Below, piece after piece: positions 7,753 through 15,169 of a stretch of DNA of 42,594 bases. The position numbers and the translations under genes were made by a program. A model generated the notes under the pieces. That model saw nothing but the letters and a program-made list of their open reading frames with translations, was not told where the DNA came from and searched no databases. Position 1 is the stretch's first letter. Each line of letters starts with the position of its first letter. Origin of the DNA: Candidatus Woesearchaeota archaeon (lineage in GTDB: Archaea; Nanobdellota; Nanobdellia; Woesearchaeales; JAGVZT01); contig JAGVZT010000065.1 in assembly GCA_018302335.1 (NCBI GenBank), positions 1-42,594 of the forward strand, read 5' to 3'.

Positions 7753-8292
7753 ATGTCGTTCACCGGATGGCTCGCTAGAGACTCGCTGGAGCGCTCTCTG
7801 CGCGAGCTCTGCCTCCTGCAGCACGATGAGTCGCTCATCTCTTGCATTGAGCTGTCAGACTGGCGGCGCGGCGGGGCGGAGAGCTTCATCGCCGAGGCGG
7901 AAATCCTGTGCAGTTCGTCCGAGGGCGACCGCAGGAGGCGCTTCGTGGCGAAAGCGGTGCTCCCCCCGTTCGGATGGGCTGTCGTGGACTATCTGGCCGA
8001 GATGATGGGACGCAGGACGATGCTGGCAGAGGCGGGCGTTCCGGTAGTCCAGCAGTACGCCGTGCGCGAAGGGGTGCTCTTCCAGGCGCATCTTCCGTAC
8101 AGTGTTTCCGACCTCTACCGTTCAGGGAACTGGGCGGAGCCGATGATGGCACAGGCGCACGACATAGAGCGCAAGGTGAGGGCCCTCGGGTTCCACCCCC
8201 TCAACGTGCTCGCGGACCTCCGCTCGGACGGGGAGAAGCTGTATTACGTGGACTTCGGGGCGGACCTTGGCGGCCCTAGTTCCGCACCATGA
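7753..8292 (+). CDS. Small kinase-like (phosphotransferase-fold) protein
   Basis: A 179-residue protein starting MSFTGWLARDSLE; the start is chosen by TATA spacing. The middle has FVAKAVLPP, resembling the ATP-binding Lys strand of aminoglycoside-phosphotransferase-like kinases. The C-terminus LGFHPLNVLADLRSD...YYVDFGADLGG resembles the catalytic loop (H-x-N) and DFG segment of that fold, with the usual catalytic Asp replaced. It could be a minimal or degenerate kinase, or a nucleotide-binding protein; the assignment rests on motif resemblance only. The 3' end overlaps the convergent nucleotidyltransferase gene by 17 bp. Confidence 0.6.
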   Translation: MSFTGWLARDSLERSLRELCLLQHDESLISCIELSDWRRGGAESFIAEAEILCSSSEGDRRRRFVAKAVLPPFGWAVVDYLAEMMGRRTMLAEAGVPVVQQYAVREGVLFQAHLPYSVSDLYRSGNWAEPMMAQAHDIERKVRALGFHPLNVLADLRSDGEKLYYVDFGADLGGPSSAP

Positions 8293-10156
8293 TCTCGACG
8301 TTCTTGCCGAAGATGCGCTCGAGGTCACCGAAGATGGGTCCCTTGATGAAGACGCGCACGGGGATGCTCACCTTGGCGAGCGCGGCCTCCATCTCCTCGG
8401 CAGAGCTCTTCTCCTCTGCTCCCAGGGAGCCGTCCTCCTTCACCGCCGCCTTCAGAATCTCCTTCTCCTTCGCGTCGATGTCATGGATGATGAACGCCTC
8501 CTTGTCGAGGAGGGTGACCTCGCCGAACTTCTCGCCGTGCTTCACGCGTATCTTGGCGCGCTCCAGCTCCCGGCCGCGCTTCCGCTGCATGTATTCGACC
8601 AGAATGTGGATGAGCTCCCGCGCGCCCTTCTGGACCTCCTCGACCTCGGTGCGGGAGAGCCTCTTGGCGTCGTAATCCTTCTTCGCCTTCACCACGTTCT
8701 TCAGGACGCGGAGGAACTTCTCGGGGACCTTGCCCGAGTTGATGAGCCGCGACTCGAACACCTTCTCGATGTCCGCATCGTCGAGCGACTCCACGCCCTC
8801 GAGCCTGAGCACATCCCTCACCACGGTGACAATCGTCTCGTAGGTCTCGAGCATGCGCTCCTCTTCCTTCATCTTCTCCAGCTGCTTGAAGAGCTTCTCG
8901 ATGCGCTTCAGGTACTTCTCAGCGTTCGTGAGGTACTTGTCGAGCTCTGCACCCGAGAGGTCCTTCTTGGTGCCGTGCTCGATGTCCTTCCGGAGCTGTA
9001 TCTGCTCCTCGAGTATCTTCACGTACTCCGGCTCCAGGAGCTTCTCTTTCTTCACCAGCAGCTCGTCGAGGACCTGGGGTGTCTCTTTCGGGGTGGGGGG
9101 AGTGACGCCATAGAGCATGAGCGCGGCCTGGCTGGGGGTGAGGATCGCGTAGAAGATGTCCTCCATGCCTATCTCCCGGAGCTTGAAGCGCACGCGCTTG
9201 AGGCTCTGCTCCCCGGTGGACATGAAGAGGTCGATCGCCTCCTGCGAGGGCTTGATCTTCCCCTGCTTCAGGAGCTGCTTCCAGGGAGTGAACATCCCGC
9301 GGTCGTAGAACGGCACGCCATCCCTCAGCAGGGTGAAGATGATGGGGTTCGCCTCCCGCAGCGAGAGCCAGAAATCGCTGAGGATGTAGACCTGGATGTT
9401 GATCTTGTTCCGGATGCCGGTCATCTCCCCGGCCTCGATGCCCATCCCGATGATGATGGCGCGGAGCTTGTCCTTGAGCTCGGCGCGCGTCATCTTCTTC
9501 ACGTCGGTGTCGTCGATGACGATGAAGACGTCGATGTCGCTCTGCGGCGTCGCGCGGCCCTGCACCAGTGAGCCCGCGAGGACGTAGCTCACGATGTAAC
9601 GCTCGAACTTCTTCAGGACCATGTTCTTGTGGACCTCGGCGATCTTGATGGCGGCGAGCATGCCGTTGTCGTGCACCGGCGCTGACAGCGCGACGAGCTG
9701 GAGCATGTCGTATTTCGCGTCGTAGCACATCTGCCAAAGCTCGCTGAGGATGAGGGTGTTCGCCGCGAGGTCTGGCGAGACCTCCCTGCCCATCTTCTCG
9801 ATGATGGCCGTGAGCTTGGTGCGCAGCTCCTCCTTGCTCATCTTCTGGCTGTCGGAGTCGTCCACGAGGACGAGGACATTGATGGTCTTCACGTCCGCGG
9901 CTTCGCCCTCCTTCGGCTTCTTCGGGGGGAGGAGCGCGATGCCCATGACATACTTGTCGAACTTCTCCAGCACGCGGGACTTGAACTTCTCCACCAGCCC
10001 GGTGATTTCCTTGAGGCGCTCTTGGGCCTCCTTGGGCAGCTTGGCCTGGAGCTGTTTCTGTATCTCCTCCATGTGGTGCTGGCCCTCTGCCTTGGGGGTT
10101 GCCGACGGTGAATCTTGCTGCGCAGGGCGCGGAGAAGGCTTTGATTTCTTGGACAT
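8276..10156 (-). CDS. Protein with two nucleotidyltransferase-fold domains and long helical tail
   Basis: A 626-residue protein. Start MSKKSKPSPRPAQQDS at 10156 is fixed by a TATA box 26-34 bp upstream; the open frame extends further but lacks support. After a low-complexity N-terminus, a first domain (around DVKTINVLVLVDDSD) looks like a nucleotidyltransferase fold without the GS motif. The second, around residues 195-215, has the full signature (AGSLVQGRATPQSDIDVFIV), i.e. GS plus D-x-D. The C-terminal half is highly charged and helical or coiled coil. Duplicated domains with one degenerate copy suggest an intramolecular pseudo-dimer. The substrate (RNA, tRNA, protein AMPylation) cannot be inferred. 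Confidence 0.75.
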   Translation of the reverse strand: MSKKSKPSPRPAQQDSPSATPKAEGQHHMEEIQKQLQAKLPKEAQERLKEITGLVEKFKSRVLEKFDKYVMGIALLPPKKPKEGEAADVKTINVLVLVDDSDSQKMSKEELRTKLTAIIEKMGREVSPDLAANTLILSELWQMCYDAKYDMLQLVALSAPVHDNGMLAAIKIAEVHKNMVLKKFERYIVSYVLAGSLVQGRATPQSDIDVFIVIDDTDVKKMTRAELKDKLRAIIIGMGIEAGEMTGIRNKINIQVYILSDFWLSLREANPIIFTLLRDGVPFYDRGMFTPWKQLLKQGKIKPSQEAIDLFMSTGEQSLKRVRFKLREIGMEDIFYAILTPSQAALMLYGVTPPTPKETPQVLDELLVKKEKLLEPEYVKILEEQIQLRKDIEHGTKKDLSGAELDKYLTNAEKYLKRIEKLFKQLEKMKEEERMLETYETIVTVVRDVLRLEGVESLDDADIEKVFESRLINSGKVPEKFLRVLKNVVKAKKDYDAKRLSRTEVEEVQKGARELIHILVEYMQRKRGRELERAKIRVKHGEKFGEVTLLDKEAFIIHDIDAKEKEILKAAVKEDGSLGAEEKSSAEEMEAALAKVSIPVRVFIKGPIFGDLERIFGKNVEIMVRN

Positions 10157-10181
10157 GGTTCTCACTGGAGAGTCAGGCCAT

Positions 10182-10190
10182 CTTTTAAAG
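10182..10190 (-). promoter_or_regulatory. TATA box for the nucleotidyltransferase gene
   Basis: CTTTAAAAG on the minus strand, 26-34 bp before the start at 10156. Confidence 0.55.
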
Positions 10191-10195
10191 GCTTC

Positions 10196-10230
10196 GGCCG
10201 GGCCGTGGAGAAAACTCCCCGTTTTCGGCC
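10196..10230. repeat. Short GGCC-bounded palindrome next to copy 4
   Basis: A 35-bp element from GGCC to GGCC containing a GGAG/CTCC inverted core. It shares its right-hand GGCC with the full-length copy starting at 10227, giving a tandem arrangement. Confidence 0.5.
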
Positions 10231-10297
10231 GGGGTGCCGTGTGATTTCCGCGGTGTCTCGCCGGCATGCGGCAAATCCTCACCCGTGCGACCGGGCC
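10227..10297 (-). repeat. Dispersed GGCC-bounded repeat, copy 4
   Basis: A 71-bp copy. Its reverse complement carries the conserved blocks GCCGCATGCCGGCGAGACA and CGGAAATCACACGGCACC. It lies between the end of the herA-like gene and the promoter of the nucleotidyltransferase gene. Confidence 0.75.
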
Positions 10298-10311
10298 CCG
10301 CTCCTGGCCGC

Positions 10312-11610
10312 TCAGAAGAGGCGCTTCTTCGCCTCCAGAATGCTCGGCGAGGATCCGCCGTGCCAGCTCTTCCGCGGCCGGATGCACATGGGATAGAGGC
10401 GCTCGTTCATGTCATCGAAGACGATGGCCGCGCCGTCCTGCCGCGGCAGATCGTTGACGTATCGGTCGAGGCCCTCGCGCATGTAGCTCTGCATCAGGGC
10501 GCCGAGAGCGTCGATGTCTAACTTCGCGGTGATGCGGTGCGAGATGACGATGTCGCTCTGGGTCATCACGTCCGTGTGTATCTTGCCCGGCTGCTGGCTC
10601 GCGAGCACGAGCGAGATGCCCGGCTGCCGCCCCTCGCGGAGAATCCTGATGAGCGGCTCCGACGCGAGAGTGCTCCCCTCCAGGGGAAGGAACTCGTGCG
10701 CCTCGTCCAGCAACAGCCACACCATGGGGGTCTCGCTCTGGCGGGGCACCTCGAAGATGGACGTCCCCGCTCTGACGTCGGCGTACTCCTCGTTCCTTCT
10801 CGCGAGGAGACGCTCGGCGAACATCCGCTGGGAGAGCAGCCCGATGACCAGGGCGCGGAGCCTGTCGGACGCGGCCATGGTCGCGTAGCAGCTCAGGTCA
10901 AGCACCGCCAGAGAGCCTGGCCGTATCAGCTCCTTGAGTGGCGTGCCCTCCTCGCTGAAGAGCCCCCAGTCCTCGGCTGCGAGGAACCGGTTCTCCACCG
11001 CGCGGCGCACTTCCTCGGTGAAACCCTTTGCCTCCCGTACCTTCTTGAGGACGTCCTTCAGCGAGAATTCGTCCCCGAGGGAAGCGAGCATCCGTTCCAC
11101 CATGACTCCCATGGGCTCGTTCAGGGTGAGGCCGAAGACCTCGCACCACTGGTACGCGTCAAGCTCATTGGCCCGGATGGAGAACGGCCTGTCCGCGGGA
11201 ATGCCCTTCTCCTTGAAATCCTCAAAGTGGCCGGCCGGGGTGTAGATAGTGACGTCCATCCCCTTGGGCTCGAGCCCCCATTCCTGGAGGAGCTTCGCGT
11301 CGTGGTTGTTCGGATACTTCATGGTCCAGAACACCCCCATGGTATCCAGGATGATGACGCTGACGCGCTGGGAGAGCTCTGCCGGAAGGTCGAGAAGCCC
11401 CTCCGCGATGACGCCGAGGGAATAGCTCTTCCCGGAGCCGCGCTTCCCGCATACGAACACCACATGGCTGGTCGAGACGTCCATGTGGACCATGTTCGCC
11501 AGCGAGGTGGTGCGGTCCATCTTCACGTACTGCTTGCCCAGCTGGACCGTCCCTTCGGTGCCGAGCTTCTGCCGCCGGTCCTCCGAGCGCCCGATGACGA
11601 TGTCGAACAT
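10312..11610 (-). CDS. HerA-like ATPase (FtsK/HerA superfamily)
   Basis: A 432-residue P-loop ATPase starting MFDIVIGRSEDRR, with a TATA box 24-30 bp upstream. The short N-terminal beta-barrel-like region is followed by Walker A (GKRGSGKS, K61) and Walker B (VWLLLDEAHEFLP), then the HerA-type segment LVLASQQPGKIHTDVM. HerA ATPases form hexameric DNA translocases, usually with the NurA nuclease in end resection. No NurA is adjacent, so this may be a HerA paralogue with another role. The neighbour downstream on the same strand encodes the double nucleotidyltransferase protein, but it has its own promoter. Confidence 0.88.
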   Translation of the reverse strand: MFDIVIGRSEDRRQKLGTEGTVQLGKQYVKMDRTTSLANMVHMDVSTSHVVFVCGKRGSGKSYSLGVIAEGLLDLPAELSQRVSVIILDTMGVFWTMKYPNNHDAKLLQEWGLEPKGMDVTIYTPAGHFEDFKEKGIPADRPFSIRANELDAYQWCEVFGLTLNEPMGVMVERMLASLGDEFSLKDVLKKVREAKGFTEEVRRAVENRFLAAEDWGLFSEEGTPLKELIRPGSLAVLDLSCYATMAASDRLRALVIGLLSQRMFAERLLARRNEEYADVRAGTSIFEVPRQSETPMVWLLLDEAHEFLPLEGSTLASEPLIRILREGRQPGISLVLASQQPGKIHTDVMTQSDIVISHRITAKLDIDALGALMQSYMREGLDRYVNDLPRQDGAAIVFDDMNERLYPMCIRPRKSWHGGSSPSILEAKKRLF

Positions 11611-11633
11611 CGGTAAAAGCGCGGTCAAGAGAC

Positions 11634-11640
11634 TATTTAA
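11634..11640 (-). promoter_or_regulatory. TATA box for the HerA-like gene
   Basis: TTAAATA on the minus strand, 24-30 bp before the start at 11610. Confidence 0.5.
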
Positions 11641-11691
11641 GCCCTGCGGTTGGCGGCCTGACGGAAAAGTTCGATAATCGGTGCCCAGTCC

Positions 11692-11735
11692 GGCCGCCTT
11701 GCTGGAGAATTTCCGCCCCGACGAAACCTACGGCC
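11692..11735 (+). repeat. Dispersed repeat, truncated copy 5, reaching into endA
   Basis: A forward left half (GGCCGCCTTGCTGGAGAAT, then TTCCGCCCCGACG) followed by GGCC at 11732-11735. The end overlaps the last codons and stop (11728-11730) of endA, so the element contributes the 3' end of that gene. Confidence 0.6.
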
Positions 11736-12303
11736 GCATCCAGCGGACTTCGTAATACGTCACATCGCCCTCGTCATCCACGATGGCGAGCATCAGCCGC
11801 TTCTTGGTGCTGTGGGCGACGCGGTTCTTCGCGGCGAACTCGTGCCAGGTCATCGAGCCGGACTCGTGCACCGGGTACACCACCCACCGCGCGTGGTCGT
11901 CCCCGGGCTTGACGCCGCGGTCGTAGACCCGGAAGTCCGCCCCAAATTTCAGGGCGGTCTTCACCACGTACCCGCGCGCGCGGAGGTTCTTGAAGACGGA
12001 ATAGCGGACCCAGAGCTGGGGCTCCTCGCGGCGCTCCTGCTTCAGCAATGTCTCGAAGGCTATTTCCCTCTCCCGGCCATCGAGGACCTTCAGGCGGCCC
12101 TTCTCCAGGAGGTAGAGCGTGTCCATGAGGGAGAGGTGGACCTTGCCGTCGTCGGTCGGCTTGCCGAAGCCGCTCTGGGAGAAGAGCAGCCGGGCCGCGT
12201 CCGTAGCCTCGGTCACGACGCGGTTCCGGGAGTAATGCGCGACGATACGCTCCACTTCCGGCGCAGGGCTCTCGTCGGGCTTCCGCTCGGTCTTCCGGGG
12301 CAT
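11728..12303 (-). CDS. endA: tRNA-splicing endonuclease
   Basis: A 191-residue archaeal tRNA intron endonuclease, the homotetrameric single-domain size class. It cuts the bulge-helix-bulge at exon-intron junctions of pre-tRNA and pre-rRNA. The catalytic triad is in place: Tyr127 (FRVYDRG), His137 (GDDHARWVVYPV) and Lys168 (HSTKKRL), with the family's usual spacing of 10 and about 31 residues. The N-terminal 20 residues are a charged extension. Start ATG 12303 is fixed by a TATA box 22-30 bp upstream. Confidence 0.93.
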   Translation of the reverse strand: MPRKTERKPDESPAPEVERIVAHYSRNRVVTEATDAARLLFSQSGFGKPTDDGKVHLSLMDTLYLLEKGRLKVLDGREREIAFETLLKQERREEPQLWVRYSVFKNLRARGYVVKTALKFGADFRVYDRGVKPGDDHARWVVYPVHESGSMTWHEFAAKNRVAHSTKKRLMLAIVDDEGDVTYYEVRWMRP

Positions 12304-12324
12304 GGCATGCCGGAGGCTGCCCTG

Positions 12325-12333
12325 CTTTATAAG
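12325..12333 (-). promoter_or_regulatory. TATA box for endA
   Basis: CTTATAAAG on the minus strand, 22-30 bp before the start; leaderless spacing. Confidence 0.6.
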
Positions 12334-12394
12334 CGTTCCCGGATTAATCCACTGGAGGACCACAAAATTTAAATAGAAAGGTACAAATAGTTAC

Positions 12395-12460
12395 TACTAG
12401 CAGATAGAAATTATTACGGGTCGTAGGTGAGCCGCGCGGCGCCCGTCGGGGCGCGGCCGG
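12395..12460 (+). ncRNA. Candidate small RNA or structured leader between two TATA boxes
   Basis: The 196-bp gap between endA and the membrane-protein operon is AT-rich on the left, with a TATA-like AAATTTAAATA at 12364-12374. It then turns abruptly GC-rich. A strong hairpin can form at 12431-12457 (GCCGCGC pairing with GCGCGGC), with a competing inner pairing GCGCCC/GGGCGC. The second TATA box (12469-12478) lies beyond it, so a transcript from the first would be separate. This is structure only; no known RNA family was recognised. Confidence 0.2.
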
Positions 12461-12468
12461 AGCACAAG

Positions 12469-12478
12469 ATTAATAAAG
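12469..12478 (+). promoter_or_regulatory. TATA box for the membrane-protein operon
   Basis: ATTAATAAAG lies 22-31 bp before ATG 12500. Confidence 0.5.
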
Positions 12479-12499
12479 AGCGAATGTGCGGTGAGACCC

Positions 12500-13051
12500 A
12501 TGGTGGAACCATCAAGCTTCAGGGGAGCACTCGACCTTTTCAACCGGCTGGGCCTGTACGATGTGGTGCTGCCGTTCCTGCTCATCTTCACCCTTGTCTT
12601 CGCTCTGCTGGAGAAGACGCGCGTACTCGGCACGGAGGACGTGGACGGGAAGCCATTCCCGAAGCGCAACCTCAACTCCATGATGGCATTCGTCATCGCC
12701 CTCTTCTTCGTGGCGTCGGCCGAGATGGTGCACATCGTCACCGAGGTCAGCACCCTCACGGTGCTCTTCCTCCTTGGCAGCGTGCTTTTCCTGCTGCTCA
12801 TCGGCTCCTTCCACGAGCAGACCGACTCTGGCTTCTTCATTAAGGAGGGCGCCCTGCGGACCTTCTTCATCATCATCATGCTGGTCTCGCTCATCCTCAT
12901 CTTCATGCACGCGGTGGGATGGCTGGGCACCCTGATGAACTTCCTCAGGGATAACTGGCAGAGCAACCTCGTCGCGACGGTGGTGTTCCTGCTGCTCATC
13001 TTCGGCGCGATATGGTTCATCGTGGGGGACAATTCTGGAAAGAAGAAGTAA
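12500..13051 (+). CDS. Polytopic membrane protein, paralogous set member 1
   Basis: A 183-residue protein with about four to five hydrophobic segments: VVLPFLLIFTLVFALLE, MMAFVIALFFVASA, VLFLLGSVLFLLLIGSF, FFIIIMLVSLILIFMHAV and VVFLLLIFGAIWFIV. The N-terminal block LGLYDVVLPFLLIF...ALLEKTRVLG recurs in the next two genes, so the three are tandem paralogues. Similar small multi-spanning proteins are common in DPANN-type genomes, without known function. First gene of a three-gene operon. Confidence 0.8.
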   Translation: MVEPSSFRGALDLFNRLGLYDVVLPFLLIFTLVFALLEKTRVLGTEDVDGKPFPKRNLNSMMAFVIALFFVASAEMVHIVTEVSTLTVLFLLGSVLFLLLIGSFHEQTDSGFFIKEGALRTFFIIIMLVSLILIFMHAVGWLGTLMNFLRDNWQSNLVATVVFLLLIFGAIWFIVGDNSGKKK

Positions 13052-13063
13052 GGAGGAAACAAC

Positions 13064-13624
13064 ATGGCAGTCTATGATTTCAACCAACTGATGGCGGACC
13101 TGAACAACTACGGCCTGAGCGCGGTGTTCCTGCCGTTCCTCCTCGTGTTCGCCCTGGTGTATGCCATTCTGGAGAAGATACGCATCTTCGAGAAGAAGAG
13201 CGTCAATGTCATCATCGCGTTCGTGATGGGATTCCTGGTCGCGTCCAACAGCTATGTGGTGGGCATCATCGCCAGGTCCCTCCCTAACGTGAGCGTGGTG
13301 CTCATCGCCCTGCTCAGCGTCATCCTCATCATAGGCATCTTCGGCTACCGGCTGCATCTCCACGAGTCCGGGGCAGGCGGGCTCATCGCCATGCTCGCCT
13401 TCGTGGTGGTCGCGTATATCTTCGCCCGCGCCGCCAACTGGGGGGTGCCGGGCCTGCCATGGCCGTTCAACATGCTGGACAACCCGGACACTCGCGCCAT
13501 CGTGGTGGTGTTCGCAGTGTTTTTCATCCTCATCTGGTACATCACCAAGGAGGACAAGGCCAGCAGCACCGGAATGGGCATCGGGCGCGTGCTCGACGAG
13601 TTCCGGCACATGCTGAAGCCCTGA
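13064..13624 (+). CDS. Polytopic membrane protein, paralogous set member 2
   Basis: A 186-residue paralogue of its neighbours with YGLSAVFLPFLLVFALVYAI, then EKIRIF near the N-terminus. Further hydrophobic segments are VIIAFVMGFLVASNSYVVG, VSVVLIALLSVILIIGIFGY, GGLIAMLAFVVVAYIFA and IVVVFAVFFILIWYI. ATG 13064 is preceded by AGGAGGAA, one of the best Shine-Dalgarno sequences in the window, as expected for an internal operon gene. The C-terminus is short and cytoplasm-like (RVLDEFRHMLKP). Confidence 0.8.
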   Translation: MAVYDFNQLMADLNNYGLSAVFLPFLLVFALVYAILEKIRIFEKKSVNVIIAFVMGFLVASNSYVVGIIARSLPNVSVVLIALLSVILIIGIFGYRLHLHESGAGGLIAMLAFVVVAYIFARAANWGVPGLPWPFNMLDNPDTRAIVVVFAVFFILIWYITKEDKASSTGMGIGRVLDEFRHMLKP

Positions 13625-13628
13625 GGAG

Positions 13629-14195
13629 ATGGCGACCCTCCTCGAGTCCAGCATCGTGGACCTCGGGATACTGGAGGGCCTGTCCGCCATCTTCATGGTC
13701 ATCCTGGTCTTCGTGCTTATCTACGCACTGCTGCAGAAGACCCAGGCCCTAGGCGGCAAGCCCTCGCTGGACGCGTTCATCGCCATCGCGGTGAGCATGA
13801 TCATGCTCATCTCGTCAACGGTGATGGAAATCATCGCGAAGATGACTCCCATCTTGGTGCTGCTGCTCTTCATGGCGATGTTCCTCCTCATAGCGACGCG
13901 CTTCATAGGCGTCGAGGACAGCAGCATCGTCACCATGCTCGGCGGCCAGAACGCAGCCTGGTGGTTCATCGTGGTGGGCATCCTGGTATTTCTGGGCGCC
14001 GCGGGGCAGGTTGTGGGCCCGCTGCTGGCATCAGGGAGCCCCGCTGAGGCTGTCCAGCCCAGCGAACCGGGCGCCACGGGCACGGGTGACTACAGCACCG
14101 ATTTGCGCAACACCCTGTTCCACCCCACGTTCCTGGGGATGATTGTGCTCCTGCTGATAGGCAGCTTCACCGTGCGCACGCTGGTCATGAAGTAG
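13629..14195 (+). CDS. Polytopic membrane protein, paralogous set member 3
   Basis: A 188-residue paralogue with GILEGLSAIFMVILVFVLIY, then ALLQKTQALG at the N-terminus, and segments AFIAIAVSMIMLISSTVME, ILVLLLFMAMFLLIATRF, WWFIVVGILVFLGAAGQVVG and LGMIVLLLIGSFTVRTLVM. A Pro/Ser/Gly-rich loop (residues about 137-155) before the last helix is unique to this copy. It starts 4 bp after the stop of the previous gene. Possibly a structural ring or platform with its paralogues (inference). Confidence 0.8.
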   Translation: MATLLESSIVDLGILEGLSAIFMVILVFVLIYALLQKTQALGGKPSLDAFIAIAVSMIMLISSTVMEIIAKMTPILVLLLFMAMFLLIATRFIGVEDSSIVTMLGGQNAAWWFIVVGILVFLGAAGQVVGPLLASGSPAEAVQPSEPGATGTGDYSTDLRNTLFHPTFLGMIVLLLIGSFTVRTLVMK

Positions 14196-14209
14196 GCCCA
14201 ACTATATCT

Positions 14210-14273
14210 GGCGGCGCGCCGTATGCGTTCCGGATGGTCCTACCGGCATACCGGGAATCATCAGCATGACCGC
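14210..14273 (-). repeat. Dispersed repeat, copy 6 (diverged ends)
   Basis: A 64-bp copy whose reverse complement has CATGCTGATGATTCCCGG, then TATGCCGG and CCGGAACGCATACGG. The outer ends have drifted from GGCC. It fills the gap between the convergent membrane-protein operon and the coiled-coil gene. Confidence 0.6.
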
Positions 14274-14293
14274 TCCTTCACGAGCCTAAGGAG

Positions 14294-15139
14294 CTACTTC
14301 CTGCGCCTCTCCTTGAGCTCGTCCTTGAGCTTTCCCAACTCCGCGACGCTGGAACTCAGCTCCGGGATAATCTTCTGGAACACCTTCTCCATCCCCTTCA
14401 TCTCGGTGCCCACGTCCCGGATGTTCTGGTCGTACTCGGTTATCTTGCCGAGGACGCTCTCGTGCAGCTTGTCGAACTCATCCTTGAGCTCCTTGAACTG
14501 GCCTTCCATCTCGATGATGCGCTGGTCCACGCGCTGCTTCCACTCGATGATCTTGTTGATGTGCTTCATCAGCTCCTTCCACTTCTCGTCGATAATCGCC
14601 TCGGCAATCTCCTCGATGTGGTCGGTGGAGTCAATCTGCTGACCGGGAGAGGACTGCTGCTCGCCATAGGCCTGCTCTTGATATGGCTGGGCATATGGCT
14701 GCTGGGCTGGGTAGGGCTGCTGCGCGGGATGCGGCCCTGGAAAGACCGGCTGGGTCTCCGAGGTGAAAGGAGTGAAGCTCTCGTCGTGTGCCGGCTCCCG
14801 CACCGCGGGCTGCTCAATCGAAGGCTGCACCATGGGGTTCTGCTGGGGCCACGGACGGAGCGGCTCCTGCTGGTAGTAGGGGGATATCTGAGCCTCTGCA
14901 GGCTGCTGCGGGGGCTGCACATCGTGGCCCACTGGCTGGCCGGTCTGCAGGTCAGCCTGGTTCATGGCATCGAATATCTGGTGGCTCTTGTAGCCGCTCC
15001 TCTGCAGGGCCTGGATGATCTGGTTGCTGCTCAGACCCTGGCGCCGCATGGAAAGGACATCTTGCACTGGCACCGCGGGCGCTGAAGGCTGCGGGAAGAG
15101 GGGTTCCTCCTTCTTCTTGCCCAGGTTGAAGATGGCCAT
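14294..15139 (-). CDS. Pro/Gln-rich linker plus coiled-coil protein
   Basis: A 281-residue cytoplasmic-looking protein. Residues about 25-65 (VQDVLSMRRQGLSSNQIIQALQ, then YKSHQIFDAMNQAD) look like a small UBA-like helical domain. Residues about 68-170 are a Pro/Gln/Tyr-rich disordered linker with AQQPY repeats. Residues about 172-281 are a long charged coiled coil (EWKQRVDQRIIEMEGQFKEL and onwards). This layout resembles archaellum FlaC/D/E or scaffold proteins in general terms, but no family is recognised. It is followed on the same strand by nothing, and lies between the membrane-protein operon and another coiled-coil gene. Confidence 0.75.
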   Translation of the reverse strand: MAIFNLGKKKEEPLFPQPSAPAVPVQDVLSMRRQGLSSNQIIQALQRSGYKSHQIFDAMNQADLQTGQPVGHDVQPPQQPAEAQISPYYQQEPLRPWPQQNPMVQPSIEQPAVREPAHDESFTPFTSETQPVFPGPHPAQQPYPAQQPYAQPYQEQAYGEQQSSPGQQIDSTDHIEEIAEAIIDEKWKELMKHINKIIEWKQRVDQRIIEMEGQFKELKDEFDKLHESVLGKITEYDQNIRDVGTEMKGMEKVFQKIIPELSSSVAELGKLKDELKERRRK

Positions 15140-15160
15140 GCTTCTCTTGGCTCCCCGGCA

Positions 15161-15169
15161 CTTTTTAAA
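15161..15169 (-). promoter_or_regulatory. TATA box for the Pro/Gln-rich gene
   Basis: TTTAAAAAG on the minus strand, 22-30 bp before start 15139, overlapping the last codons of the upstream gene. Confidence 0.55.

Noticed and set aside
8267-9571. Long plus-strand open frame (434 codons) opposite the nucleotidyltransferase gene
   Set aside because: It is rich in Leu, His, Val and Glu without any motif. GC-rich codon use on the true strand creates long antisense frames; similar cases are 2305-3459, 10537-11616, 15780-17117 and 17238-18164.
12421-12460. tRNA gene in the GC-rich stretch before the membrane-protein operon
   Set aside because: The hairpin has no T-loop (GGTTCGA-like) or D-loop sequences and no acceptor stem can be drawn.
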